Positions 7,772 through 15,456 of a DNA stretch of 42,784 nt are shown here, in pieces. Source of the DNA: Zavarzinella formosa DSM 19928 (lineage in GTDB: Bacteria; Planctomycetota; Planctomycetia; Gemmatales; Gemmataceae). Positions within the stretch are counted from its first letter, which is position 1; each line of letters begins with the position of its first letter. The DNA lies in the NCBI RefSeq assembly GCF_000255705.1, contig NZ_JH636445.1, forward strand, positions 9,818-52,601, given 5' to 3'. The notes under the pieces are model-generated. The model was not told where the DNA came from. It worked only from the letters and a program-made list of their open reading frames with translations, and did not search any database. Made by a program: the position numbers and the translations under genes.

Positions 7772-9811
7772 ATGAAGGAATTACGGATCAGCCTGTTTAG
7801 TCTGCTGGGGGTATTCGCCCTTACGCAGTACTCCTCAGCCGCCTTTTGCGGCGTGTGTTCTTATTCCAGCCCCACCATCCTCAGCAGCGATCAATGCTGC
7901 ATGCCGGCCGTCCGGCATCGGGTACGGTATGAAGCGGTCACCGAGACACAAACCAAGGTTTGTTATCGTCCCGTCTATCAAACCGTGATGGAGCAACAGC
8001 CTTACACAGTGTGCAAGCCGGTGTACGAACAATGCTTCCGCGAGCATCGTTACACCGTGCAACGTCCGGTCACTGAATACTACGATGTGCAGCAACCCTA
8101 CACGGTGATGAAGCCCGTGTACGAGCAGCATTATCGCGAGCATCGGTATAACACGTATCGACAGCAGGTCGAGGAATACCAAGTCGCCATCCCGTACACA
8201 ACTTGCAAACCTGTCTACGAAACTCACTATCGTGACGTGCCGTATACGGTGCAAAAGCCGATGGTGCAGGAATACCAAGTGCAAATTCCGTATTGCACCT
8301 ACCGCCCGGTGTATGAGCAGCACGTTCGCCAAGAATGCTATACCGTGCCCCGGCAAATGGTGCAGGAATACCAAGTGGCGATTCCTTATTGCACGCAACG
8401 GCCGGTGTACGAACAGCATGTTCGGCAAGAACGATACACCGTCAGCAAGCCGATGGTGCAAGAGTATCAGGTTCAGATTCCCTACACCGTGTGCAAGCCG
8501 GTGTATGAGCAACACGTTCGCCAAGAACGATATTGCACCTATCGAACCGTGACGGAACCTTATCAGGTTCAGATTCCTTACTGCACGCAACGGCCGGTTT
8601 ACGAACAGCATGTTCGCAAGGTTCCGCAAACGTGCTATCGACAGGTGACCGATTACCGGACGGAATGCCGGACGGAATATCGCATGGAGCCGGTGGAAAC
8701 CACACAATGCGTGAAGGTCTGCGGCGGCGACTGGGTGGAAACCCGGGAATATTGTCCCGGCCCGGTGGTGACGAAGTGCGCCAAGACCCCCGGTTGCTGG
8801 TCGTTCGACCCGTGTTCCTGCACCAGCCGTTATTGTGACGGGCAGACGGTGAGCTACCAAGTTCAATGTCCGGGCACATGGACCTGCAAGAAGGTTTGGG
8901 TTCCGAAGGAAGAAACCAAGTTGGTGAAGTCTTGCAGCTTTGTTTGCAAGCCGTACTCCACGACGGTTCAAGTGCCGGTTTGCCGGACGGAATGCTACAC
9001 GACCTACCGGGACGAATGTTACACGACCTGCCGTCTGGTGACCGAACAGCATGTGCGATGTGAAAACCGCACCCGCTGCTACACGGTGCCGGAACAACAT
9101 GTGCGGGACATCCCCTACACGACCTGCAAGATGGTTCCCGAACAGCACGTGCGTTGCGAGACCCGCCGTCATTGCTACACCGTCTGCGAAGAGCGTGTGC
9201 GGGACATCCCCTACACGACCTGCCGGATGATCAAGGAAGACCACGTGCGGTATGAAACACGGAAGCAATGCTACACCGTGAACGAACAATGCGTCCGCAA
9301 TGTGCCGTACACGACCTGCAAGATGGTGAAGGAAGACCATGTGCGGTGTGAAACCCGCCGCCACTGCTACACGGTGTGTGAAACGCTCTGCCGCCGGGAA
9401 TGCTACCAGACCTGCAAGATGATTACCGAACAACATGTCCGGTATGAAACCCGCCGCAAGTGCAATGTGATTTGCGAACCGCAAGTTTGCCAGGTTCCTT
9501 ACACGGTCTGCAAGATGGTCCCCGAGCAAATGTGCCGCACGGTGCGGTGCTGCCGGACGAACTGGGTGTGTGAGGAAAAGGTTTGCCAGGTTCCTTACAC
9601 GACCTGCAAGATGATCCAAGAAACCCACACCCGGTGCGTGCCCAAGACAACCTGCAGCATGGAACCGTACTGCGTGAGCTACCAAACCTGCCGCTATGTG
9701 CCGGTTTGTGAACCCGTCTGCGAGCCGGTGTGTGACCCGTGTGCCATGCCGGTGGCCACCGAATGGAAGAGCGGCTTCTTCACCCGGATCGCCAACTGCT
9801 GCGGCAAGTAA
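7772..9811 (+). CDS. Cys-rich YTV-repeat envelope protein
   Basis: The 679-aa product has a signal peptide (about 1-23, ending near YSSAAFC). Almost all of the rest is a repeat built on YTVxKPVYEQHxRxxRYT. The first half (about 70-290) repeats PYTVCKPVYEQHVRQERY with VQEYQVQI linkers. A non-repetitive Cys-rich middle (about 305-400) follows. The second half repeats YTTCKMVxEQHVRCETRRHCY with many more cysteines. This is the YTV repeat family, known almost only from planctomycetes and predicted to contribute to their proteinaceous cell wall. Extracellular location and disulfide cross-linking are inferred from the signal and the Cys content. It stands alone, about 250 nt after holA, and is followed by a strong terminator. 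I see no decisive promoter in that gap. Confidence 0.9.
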   Translation: MKELRISLFSLLGVFALTQYSSAAFCGVCSYSSPTILSSDQCCMPAVRHRVRYEAVTETQTKVCYRPVYQTVMEQQPYTVCKPVYEQCFREHRYTVQRPVTEYYDVQQPYTVMKPVYEQHYREHRYNTYRQQVEEYQVAIPYTTCKPVYETHYRDVPYTVQKPMVQEYQVQIPYCTYRPVYEQHVRQECYTVPRQMVQEYQVAIPYCTQRPVYEQHVRQERYTVSKPMVQEYQVQIPYTVCKPVYEQHVRQERYCTYRTVTEPYQVQIPYCTQRPVYEQHVRKVPQTCYRQVTDYRTECRTEYRMEPVETTQCVKVCGGDWVETREYCPGPVVTKCAKTPGCWSFDPCSCTSRYCDGQTVSYQVQCPGTWTCKKVWVPKEETKLVKSCSFVCKPYSTTVQVPVCRTECYTTYRDECYTTCRLVTEQHVRCENRTRCYTVPEQHVRDIPYTTCKMVPEQHVRCETRRHCYTVCEERVRDIPYTTCRMIKEDHVRYETRKQCYTVNEQCVRNVPYTTCKMVKEDHVRCETRRHCYTVCETLCRRECYQTCKMITEQHVRYETRRKCNVICEPQVCQVPYTVCKMVPEQMCRTVRCCRTNWVCEEKVCQVPYTTCKMIQETHTRCVPKTTCSMEPYCVSYQTCRYVPVCEPVCEPVCDPCAMPVATEWKSGFFTRIANCCGK

Positions 9812-9839
9812 GCTCCTCGCTCAATCGTTGTGAATCCTT

Positions 9840-9875
9840 CCGGCCCGCGGTTAATCCCGTGGGCCGGTTTCGTTT
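9840..9875 (+). terminator. Rho-independent terminator after the YTV gene
   Basis: An 11-bp stem (9840-9850 with 9857-9867, one G-T pair) and a 6-nt loop TTAATC are followed by TTTCGTTT. It lies 29 nt after the YTV stop codon and separates that gene from mqnA. Confidence 0.82.
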
Positions 9876-9932
9876 CCAGTTCTTAAAACCAAACTGATGG
9901 AGAAGCGAACCGCCCCGACCGGAGAACAGGCC

Positions 9933-10745
9933 ATGCCCGCCAAGGTGCGCGTGGGGGCGGTGAACTATCTGAACACCAAGCCTCTCATCGAAGACCTGAC
10001 CACGTTCGCCCCGAACGCCGATCTTCGCCTCGACCTTCCCAGCCGCCTCGCGGACCAAATGCGAGACGGCCAGCTAGATGTCGCTCTCATCCCGGTGATC
10101 GAATACTTCCGGGCCGGGGATTACACCCATGTGCCGGGGGTGTCGATCGCCTCGCGCGGGCCGGTTCTGAGTGTGACATTGTTCAGCCGGGTTCCGTGGG
10201 AACAAATCCAGTCCGTCGCCCTCGACGAGGGTTCCCGCACCAGTGCCGCCCTGACGAAAGTGCTTCTTCACCACAAACACGGTCTTCGGCCCCGAACGGT
10301 GCAACTGCCGATTGAGGTCGCCGCGGATGACATGACCACGGATGCCGTGCTGCTGATCGGCGACCGGGCGATGCAATCCTGCCTGCCGGGCTTCACCTAC
10401 GCCTACGACCTCGGCCAAGAGTGGTTCGACTGGACCGGCCTGCCGTTCGTCTTCGCCGTGTGGGCCGTGCGGCCGGGAGTTGATTTGCGAGGCGTCGATG
10501 CCGGTCTTCGACAGGCCCGCGATCACGGCTTGCAACGGGCCGGGCATATCGCGTGGCGGGAAGCGCCGGGGCTTCAGCTGGACGCCGGAATGTGTCGGCG
10601 GTACCTCAGCAATATTTTGAGCTTCGATTTAGGCGAGGCCGAACTTGCCGGACTTCGCCGGTTTTATCAACTGGCTTGCGAGCTTGATCTTGCCCCGGAA
10701 GGGGTGGAATTGCGGGAATATGCCGCCCCGCTTGTCGCCGCCTGA
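9933..10745 (+). CDS. mqnA: Chorismate dehydratase MqnA (futalosine pathway)
   Basis: MqnA dehydrates chorismate to 3-[(1-carboxyvinyl)oxy]benzoate, the first committed step of menaquinone synthesis by the futalosine route. The 270-aa product is a periplasmic-binding-protein-like fold. It has the family opening VRVGAVNYLNTKPL, then LPSRLADQMRDGQLDVALIPVIEY, VALDEGSRTSAAL, VLLIGDRAM and the LPFVFAVWAVRPG segment. An in-frame ATG exists 36 nt upstream (9897), but only 9933 has a Shine-Dalgarno (GGAG 8 nt before) and it begins right before the conserved region. mqnC follows 59 nt later. Confidence 0.94.
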   Translation: MPAKVRVGAVNYLNTKPLIEDLTTFAPNADLRLDLPSRLADQMRDGQLDVALIPVIEYFRAGDYTHVPGVSIASRGPVLSVTLFSRVPWEQIQSVALDEGSRTSAALTKVLLHHKHGLRPRTVQLPIEVAADDMTTDAVLLIGDRAMQSCLPGFTYAYDLGQEWFDWTGLPFVFAVWAVRPGVDLRGVDAGLRQARDHGLQRAGHIAWREAPGLQLDAGMCRRYLSNILSFDLGEAELAGLRRFYQLACELDLAPEGVELREYAAPLVAA

Positions 10746-10804
10746 TGTTTGCCGATGAAATGATGAGTCAATTGATTGTCGGGATCGGTTGAGGAGGGTG
10801 TTTG

Positions 10805-11938
10805 ATGTCGGATATCCAGCGAATTTTGGACAAGGCCGTCGCGGGAAACCGCCTCTCGTTTGACGAGGGGGTGAAACTATTCGATTGCATGGACCTGCAC
10901 GCCCTCGGCCGGGCGGCGCATGCCGTCACCACCCGGTTGCACCCGGAACCGTATCGCACCTACAACGTCGACCGGAACATTAACTACACGAACGTCTGCG
11001 CGGCCGTATGTGATTTCTGCGCGTTCTATCGCAAGTCGGCCGATGCCGATGCTTATGTGCTTTCTCGAGAAGTGCTTTACAAAAAAATCGAAGAAACCAT
11101 CGCCCTCGGCGGCGACCAGATTTTGATGCAAGGGGGAATGCACCCCTCGCTGAAACTGGAATGGTACGAAGAACTGCTGCGTGATTTGAAGGCCCGGTTT
11201 CCGAAAGTCAATCTCCACGCCTTCAGCCCGCCGGAACTCTGGCACTTTCACCGCATCAACAAAATCCCCCTGCGGGAAGTCCTGCAACGACTCAAAGACA
11301 CCGGAATGGGCAGCCTCCCCGGCGGCGGCGGAGAAATCCTTGTTGATCGGGTTCGGAAGGAACTGACCAAAGGCAAAGCCCTCTCCGACGAATGGCTGGA
11401 AGCCAGCCGGGTGTGGCATCAACTCGGCGGCAAATCCACCTGCACCATGATGTTCGGGCATATCGAAACCATCCCCGAACGCATTGAACATTTGGAACGG
11501 TTGCGAAGTCTGCAAGACGAAACCAACGGTTTCACCGCCTTCATCTGCTGGACGATGCAACCGGGACACAAGATGTCCCACTTCCCGCAAGTCGGCGTGT
11601 TTGAATATCTGCGTACCCAAGCCATTGCCCGGTTGTATTTGGACAATATTCCCAACATCCAATCCTCATGGGTGACACAAGGGGCGAAGATCGGCCAAGT
11701 GGCCCTCTTCTACGGCGCGAACGACATGGGTTCGCTGATGATCGAGGAAAACGTCGTCGCCTCAGCCGGCACCGTGCATTACCTGACGCTCGAACAGATC
11801 AAACGCTCCATCCGCGAAGCGGGCTATATCCCCCGACAACGAAACGTCTATTACGAATACATCGACGAAGGCCCGGCCTTGCCGGTCGGCCTGCGAACCA
11901 CGGGAACCCCAAGTCTCTCTCTTCCCGTGATTGCTTAA
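10805..11938 (+). CDS. mqnC: Cyclic dehypoxanthinyl futalosine synthase MqnC (radical SAM)
   Basis: MqnC is the radical-SAM enzyme that cyclises dehypoxanthine futalosine in menaquinone synthesis. The 377-aa product has the cluster motif as CX3CX2C (Cys 65, 69, 72 in YTNVCAAVCDFCAFYR). It also has QGGMHPSL, HAFSPPEL, LPGGGGEIL, MFGHIET and QSSWVTQG, which fit MqnC better than the related MqnE. The start is ATG at 10805, with AGGAGG 7 nt upstream; a TTG just before it is less likely. It follows mqnA directly, consistent with one menaquinone operon. The other mqn genes are not in the window. Confidence 0.94.
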   Translation: MSDIQRILDKAVAGNRLSFDEGVKLFDCMDLHALGRAAHAVTTRLHPEPYRTYNVDRNINYTNVCAAVCDFCAFYRKSADADAYVLSREVLYKKIEETIALGGDQILMQGGMHPSLKLEWYEELLRDLKARFPKVNLHAFSPPELWHFHRINKIPLREVLQRLKDTGMGSLPGGGGEILVDRVRKELTKGKALSDEWLEASRVWHQLGGKSTCTMMFGHIETIPERIEHLERLRSLQDETNGFTAFICWTMQPGHKMSHFPQVGVFEYLRTQAIARLYLDNIPNIQSSWVTQGAKIGQVALFYGANDMGSLMIEENVVASAGTVHYLTLEQIKRSIREAGYIPRQRNVYYEYIDEGPALPVGLRTTGTPSLSLPVIA

Positions 11939-11960
11939 CAGGTTCATTCACGGGTGGGTT

Positions 11961-12998
11961 ATGCTGGTCATCGACGGTTCGCAGGGCGAGGGGGGCGGTC
12001 AAATCCTGCGCACGTCGCTGGCGATGTCTCTGCTCACCAAGACGCCGATTCAAATTCACAAAATCCGGGCGAACCGGACTCCCAAGCCAGGACTTCAGGC
12101 CCAACATCTCACCTGTGTGCGGGCGGCCGCCGAAATCGGGAACGCCCGTGTGGATGGCGACCGCCTCGGTTCCAGCCACTTGTCGTTCATCCCCGGTGAG
12201 ATTGTCGGCGGCACTTATCGCTTCCCCATTCGCACGGCCGGGGCGACTTCCCTTGTGCTGCATACGGTCTATTTGCCGTTGGCGCTGGGAACCAAGGCGG
12301 CCTCGCGCGTGGTCATCGAAGGGGGCACGCACGTCATCAACGCACCGAGTTACCACTTTCTGGAACGAACGTGGGCCAAGGCCATGTCACTAACGGGCCT
12401 TTCAATCACACTGCAAATGCACCGGCCGGGGTTCTACCCTCGTGGCGGCGGCGAGATCGAAGCCGAAATCCGTCCCGTGGAACGGCTGTCGCCGATCAAT
12501 CTCACGGAGCCGGTGAAGCATACTTGTGCGGAGGTCGTCGGGGCCGTCGCCGGGTTGGACCCAGACATCGGTAAGCGACTAGGGCGCAAGGCGGCGGTGC
12601 TGCTCCGCGATCTTGGGTTGGAGGCGGAGCCAACGGTGGAAGAATGGTCCGGCGGCCCTTCCTGTGTGATGATGGCCACCCTCACAAACGGGCCAATTCC
12701 TGCGTTGGTTTGCGGTTTGGGTTCTCGCGGCAAACCGGCCGACGCGGTTTCGACGGAGGCCATCGACGAGTTGAAGCCGCATCTGTTGTCGCAGGCCCCG
12801 GTTGATCCGCACACGGCCGATCAATTGCTACTGCCGTTGGCCTTTGCGGACGGCGAATCGGTGTTTCGCGTTTCCGAAGTGACGCAACATTTGCTGACGA
12901 ATGCCATTGTCATTCACTTGTTCAACAAGGCGACCATCGAGATTGACGGCGAAGAAGGTTCGCCCGGAGTGGTGCGGGTTCGTCCGTATGGGGTATAA
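11961..12998 (+). CDS. rtcA: RNA 3'-terminal phosphate cyclase
   Basis: RtcA converts RNA 3'-phosphate ends to 2',3'-cyclic phosphates using ATP. The 345-aa product has the N-terminal signature IDGSQGEGGGQILRTSLA, the middle GATSLVLHTVYLPLA, and the family hallmark HRPGFYPRGGGEI. The adenylated-His segment is TQHLLTN (His about 310, in line with His309 of E. coli RtcA). The frame is open upstream to a TTG at 11931 that overlaps mqnC. The ATG at 11961, after GGGTGGG, begins where homology does. No rtcB or rtcR is adjacent, unlike the classic E. coli operon. It is 22 nt from mqnC, so read-through is likely. Confidence 0.94.
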   Translation: MLVIDGSQGEGGGQILRTSLAMSLLTKTPIQIHKIRANRTPKPGLQAQHLTCVRAAAEIGNARVDGDRLGSSHLSFIPGEIVGGTYRFPIRTAGATSLVLHTVYLPLALGTKAASRVVIEGGTHVINAPSYHFLERTWAKAMSLTGLSITLQMHRPGFYPRGGGEIEAEIRPVERLSPINLTEPVKHTCAEVVGAVAGLDPDIGKRLGRKAAVLLRDLGLEAEPTVEEWSGGPSCVMMATLTNGPIPALVCGLGSRGKPADAVSTEAIDELKPHLLSQAPVDPHTADQLLLPLAFADGESVFRVSEVTQHLLTNAIVIHLFNKATIEIDGEEGSPGVVRVRPYGV

Positions 12999-12999
12999 T
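12994..12999 (+). promoter_or_regulatory. Consensus -10 box before the radical-SAM/AAA-protease block
   Basis: TATAAT lies across the rtcA stop codon, 8 nt before the ATG at 13008. If active, it would start transcription at or just before that ATG and give a leaderless or nearly leaderless message. The -35 region (about 12971-12976) does not resemble TTGACA, so activity is uncertain. Confidence 0.4.
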
Positions 13000-13007
13000 C
13001 ATCAATT

Positions 13008-13625
13008 ATGACGGAAGACCGCCTGCGTATCGCTCAGATTGTCCCCGCGACGGAAGCCGAGGGGCCGGGCCGCCGCTTTGCCCTGTGGTTTCAGGGGTGC
13101 CCGTTGCGATGTCCGGGATGTTGCAACCCGGAGTTTCTCACCTTCAACGGCGGGGAACTGGTTGAGGTTTCGGCCGTCATTGAACAAATCTTGCGGGCGA
13201 AACGAGAAGAAAACATCGAGGGAATTTCCCTGTTGGGGGGCGAACCGCTGGCCCACGCCGCCGGGGCCGCCATTCTGGCGAAAACCGCTTGGGAACATGG
13301 CCTGAGCGTGATGGTTTACAGCGGTTATGTGCTGGAAGCCGCCCGCGAATTGCCGGACCCGGCGGTGGCCGAACTATTGGCCCACACAGATATTCTCGTT
13401 GACGGCCCCTATGTGCGGGAACAGCCTGACACCACCCGGCGGTGGATCGGTTCCACGAATCAGCGGGTTCACTTGTTCACGGAACGCTACCGGGCCGACG
13501 ATCCCTGCTGGCGGTCGCCGAACACGTTGGAGATCCGGGTGCGGAAAGGGGAGATTTCCGTCAATGGCTTTCCGGCCCCGCAAGCGGTAGGATTGTGGAA
13601 GAAGCCCCGCCGTGTGGAAGGATGA
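13008..13625 (+). CDS. NrdG-like 4Fe-4S radical-SAM protein
   Basis: This compact 205-aa protein resembles the activating enzyme of anaerobic ribonucleotide reductase. The SAM-cluster motif is CX3CX2C (Cys 31, 35, 38 in WFQGCPLRCPGCCNPE). It is followed by ISLLGGEPL (the SAM-binding GGEP), a TGYVLEA-like segment VYSGYVLEA, and ILVDGPYV, all as in NrdG. No NrdD is in the window, so ribonucleotide reductase activation cannot be assumed. It is followed after 9 nt by an unknown gene, which suggests that it serves that gene block, for example by installing or activating a radical on a partner (inference). Confidence 0.85.
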   Translation: MTEDRLRIAQIVPATEAEGPGRRFALWFQGCPLRCPGCCNPEFLTFNGGELVEVSAVIEQILRAKREENIEGISLLGGEPLAHAAGAAILAKTAWEHGLSVMVYSGYVLEAARELPDPAVAELLAHTDILVDGPYVREQPDTTRRWIGSTNQRVHLFTERYRADDPCWRSPNTLEIRVRKGEISVNGFPAPQAVGLWKKPRRVEG

Positions 13626-13634
13626 CGTGCGATC

Positions 13635-14717
13635 ATGAGCGAACCGGCCGACGTGCGAACCGTCTCCCGCTTCGAGGCGAACCTGCTTCGTATCGCTCGC
13701 TTCATCCTGAAGCAATCTCCGGTGGAGCAGGCGCAACGGCTGATCGTCGACAAGATCGACCGGCCCCGCTGTCTCAGCGGCGACTGTCTTCATTTGCTGA
13801 AGGATTCGCTTCGCAAAGGATCGGTATTGTGTCTGGTGCGGGCCGGGGCATGGAAGCGTGATCGTTATTTGCGAGACAGCACGCCGAAATTTGGCCGATT
13901 GTGGGAGCGGACGGTGGCCGAGCGATTGGCCCTCTCCTTCGGCAAACCGACGGTGGAACTGCTCATGTGGTTGACCGCCACGCGGGCCAAAGAGGAAAAA
14001 CCGTTTTGGCGGGACGACATCCGACGCCACAGCATCGGGGACCAGTATTTCGGCTTCCTGACCTACGAAGCCCTGAAACTATGCGACGCGGAATTGGCCG
14101 CTAGCATGCGGACGAGCAATGTTTGTCTGGAAAATTCCCTGATCCGGCTGGCGTATGCCGGGGATTTTGCCACGGGGCAGGCATTGCCGGTGCCCTCGTT
14201 CAAAATCTGGCTGGAAGAACCGGGGATTTATCTCTTGGAGGCGTTGCAGCCGTTCCTTGAAAATCGCTGGCTGGAGGTTGAGCGGAACAAAGGCCAGATC
14301 GGCGATTGGGGAACGATGGCCCAACAGGGGTTGGCCCAGCTTCAAGTATTAGGTGCCTATCTGGAAGCCATCGAACAAGCCGGACGCCGGGATTTGGGGC
14401 GATTCCTGCTCGGGACGTTGTCCCGATTGCTTTCAAGCGGAGACATGTCGGCCAGTTTCTGGACCGGCGGTTTGCAAGGAGCCGGACCGCCCCGATTGGC
14501 CGAGCGGTTGGAAACCCAGCGCAATGCCTTAAGCGTCCTTCGGCAGACGGTCCGCTTGCGGACATGGGAACAAACCGCCCGGCAATCGGGTTACATGGAC
14601 GAAGATTATGCCGTCAGCCAGTTTTGGCTCGGCGAATGGGAACGCTATCAATTGGGAACGGTGGTCGAACGGGCCGACCGTGTGCTTCAACAGGTGGAAC
14701 CACTTCGGATCGGGTAG
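13635..14717 (+). CDS. Uncharacterised 360-aa protein of the AAA-protease block
   Basis: I do not recognise a family. The sequence is largely helical, with no signal peptide or membrane segment. An N-terminal helical region (about 10-55) includes PVEQAQRLIVDKIDRPRCLS. A motif-like stretch CLSGDCLHLLKDSLRKGSVLCLVRAGAW (about 46-73) follows, and the C-terminus is rich in Arg/Gln helices. Conserved-looking Trp residues occur in FWRDD, IWLEEPG and FWTGG. It lies 9 nt after the radical-SAM gene and ahead of the other block members. A role as a partner or substrate of the radical-SAM protein or of the AAA protease is only a contextual guess. Confidence 0.8.
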   Translation: MSEPADVRTVSRFEANLLRIARFILKQSPVEQAQRLIVDKIDRPRCLSGDCLHLLKDSLRKGSVLCLVRAGAWKRDRYLRDSTPKFGRLWERTVAERLALSFGKPTVELLMWLTATRAKEEKPFWRDDIRRHSIGDQYFGFLTYEALKLCDAELAASMRTSNVCLENSLIRLAYAGDFATGQALPVPSFKIWLEEPGIYLLEALQPFLENRWLEVERNKGQIGDWGTMAQQGLAQLQVLGAYLEAIEQAGRRDLGRFLLGTLSRLLSSGDMSASFWTGGLQGAGPPRLAERLETQRNALSVLRQTVRLRTWEQTARQSGYMDEDYAVSQFWLGEWERYQLGTVVERADRVLQQVEPLRIG

Positions 14718-14751
14718 GAAGCATTCTCGCCTTGGCCGGGATTGCCGGAAA

Positions 14752-14805
14752 GTAGGTCAGGCTTTCTAGCCTGACAGATCTGTCAGGCTAGAAAGCCTGA
14801 CCTAC
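14752..14805. repeat. Perfect 54-bp palindrome
   Basis: The two 27-nt arms (14752-14778 and 14779-14805) are exact reverse complements, centred on AGATCT. Each arm is itself a hairpin (GTCAGGCT, TTCT, AGCCTGAC), so the DNA could form a cruciform with side stems. It lies in the 124-nt gap between two genes of the AAA-protease block. I recall similar GTCAGGCTTTC(T/C)AGCCTGAC units scattered in planctomycete genomes, but could not check this. Confidence 0.9.
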
Positions 14806-14841
14806 GATTCTGAAGCATGCCAAGTTTCGGGAGGACAGATC

Positions 14842-15411
14842 ATGAGCCGGGCATACCGCATCCGCGTGAAGGAAAACATCAGCCAGGATCTGGCCGCCTC
14901 GGATGAGGTGTGTTCCGACTTGGAAATCCTCGAAATCCTCCCCGGCGATGTCATGGCGGACTTGCTGGCGGGTGAACTCAAAGGCCGGGGTTTTGAAGAG
15001 AAAGACGGCAAACTCATCCGCGACAAGGACGGCGTCACCGTGGCGGTCGATCCCAAGTCCGGCGAAGTCGGCGTGAAGGCCGTGAAGACGGATCGCGTTG
15101 AATTGGAGTCCGAGGCCGAGGGCTGGGGCTACGACGATGTCGGCCCCAAGGAATCCGCAATCAAAAAAAGCCTTGCCGAATCCGCGAAGGCCGACTTGGC
15201 CAAGCGGGCGAAGAGACAACAGGACCGCCTGCAAGCCGAGGCCACGGAAGCCCTCGAAGGCGAGATGGCAGACGTTCGCAAAGAACTCAACGACGCCGTC
15301 AACGCCGTCACCCGCGAAGCCCTGAAACGCAAGGCCGCCCAGCTTGGCCGCATCAAGGAAATGACCGAAGACGCGGAGGCCGGATCGCTCACGATTAAGG
15401 TCGAAGTGTAA
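14842..15411 (+). CDS. Uncharacterised 189-aa protein of the AAA-protease block
   Basis: No named family is recognised. The N-terminal part (about 1-85) looks like an alpha/beta domain: strands YRIRVKENI, LEILEIL and VTVAVDPKSGEVGVKAV around a helix MADLLAGELKGRGFE. The C-terminal part (about 105-175) is a charged coiled coil (KKSLAESAKADLAKRAKRQQDRL...). It ends in a strand LTIKVEV. There is a good Shine-Dalgarno (GGGAGG, 7 nt before the ATG). It lies 45 nt before the double-AAA protease and is probably a co-expressed adaptor or regulator (inference). The layout of a small alpha/beta protein beside an AAA protein recalls DUF1257/Ycf35-AAA pairs, but similarity is not demonstrated. Confidence 0.8.
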   Translation: MSRAYRIRVKENISQDLAASDEVCSDLEILEILPGDVMADLLAGELKGRGFEEKDGKLIRDKDGVTVAVDPKSGEVGVKAVKTDRVELESEAEGWGYDDVGPKESAIKKSLAESAKADLAKRAKRQQDRLQAEATEALEGEMADVRKELNDAVNAVTREALKRKAAQLGRIKEMTEDAEAGSLTIKVEV

Positions 15412-15456
15412 GCCGGGTCCGGTCTTCTTGCACGCGCACATCGCACAAAGGAACTC

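Noticed and set aside
7835-9685. 616-aa open frame antisense to the YTV gene
   Set aside because: It exists because the repeated Tyr/Val/Cys codons on the plus strand leave no stops in the opposite frame. Its sequence is a low-complexity mirror with no family features.
10805-11938. Aminofutalosine synthase (MqnE) instead of MqnC
   Set aside because: The QGGMHPSL, HAFSPPEL, LPGGGGEIL and QSSWVTQG segments fit MqnC better.
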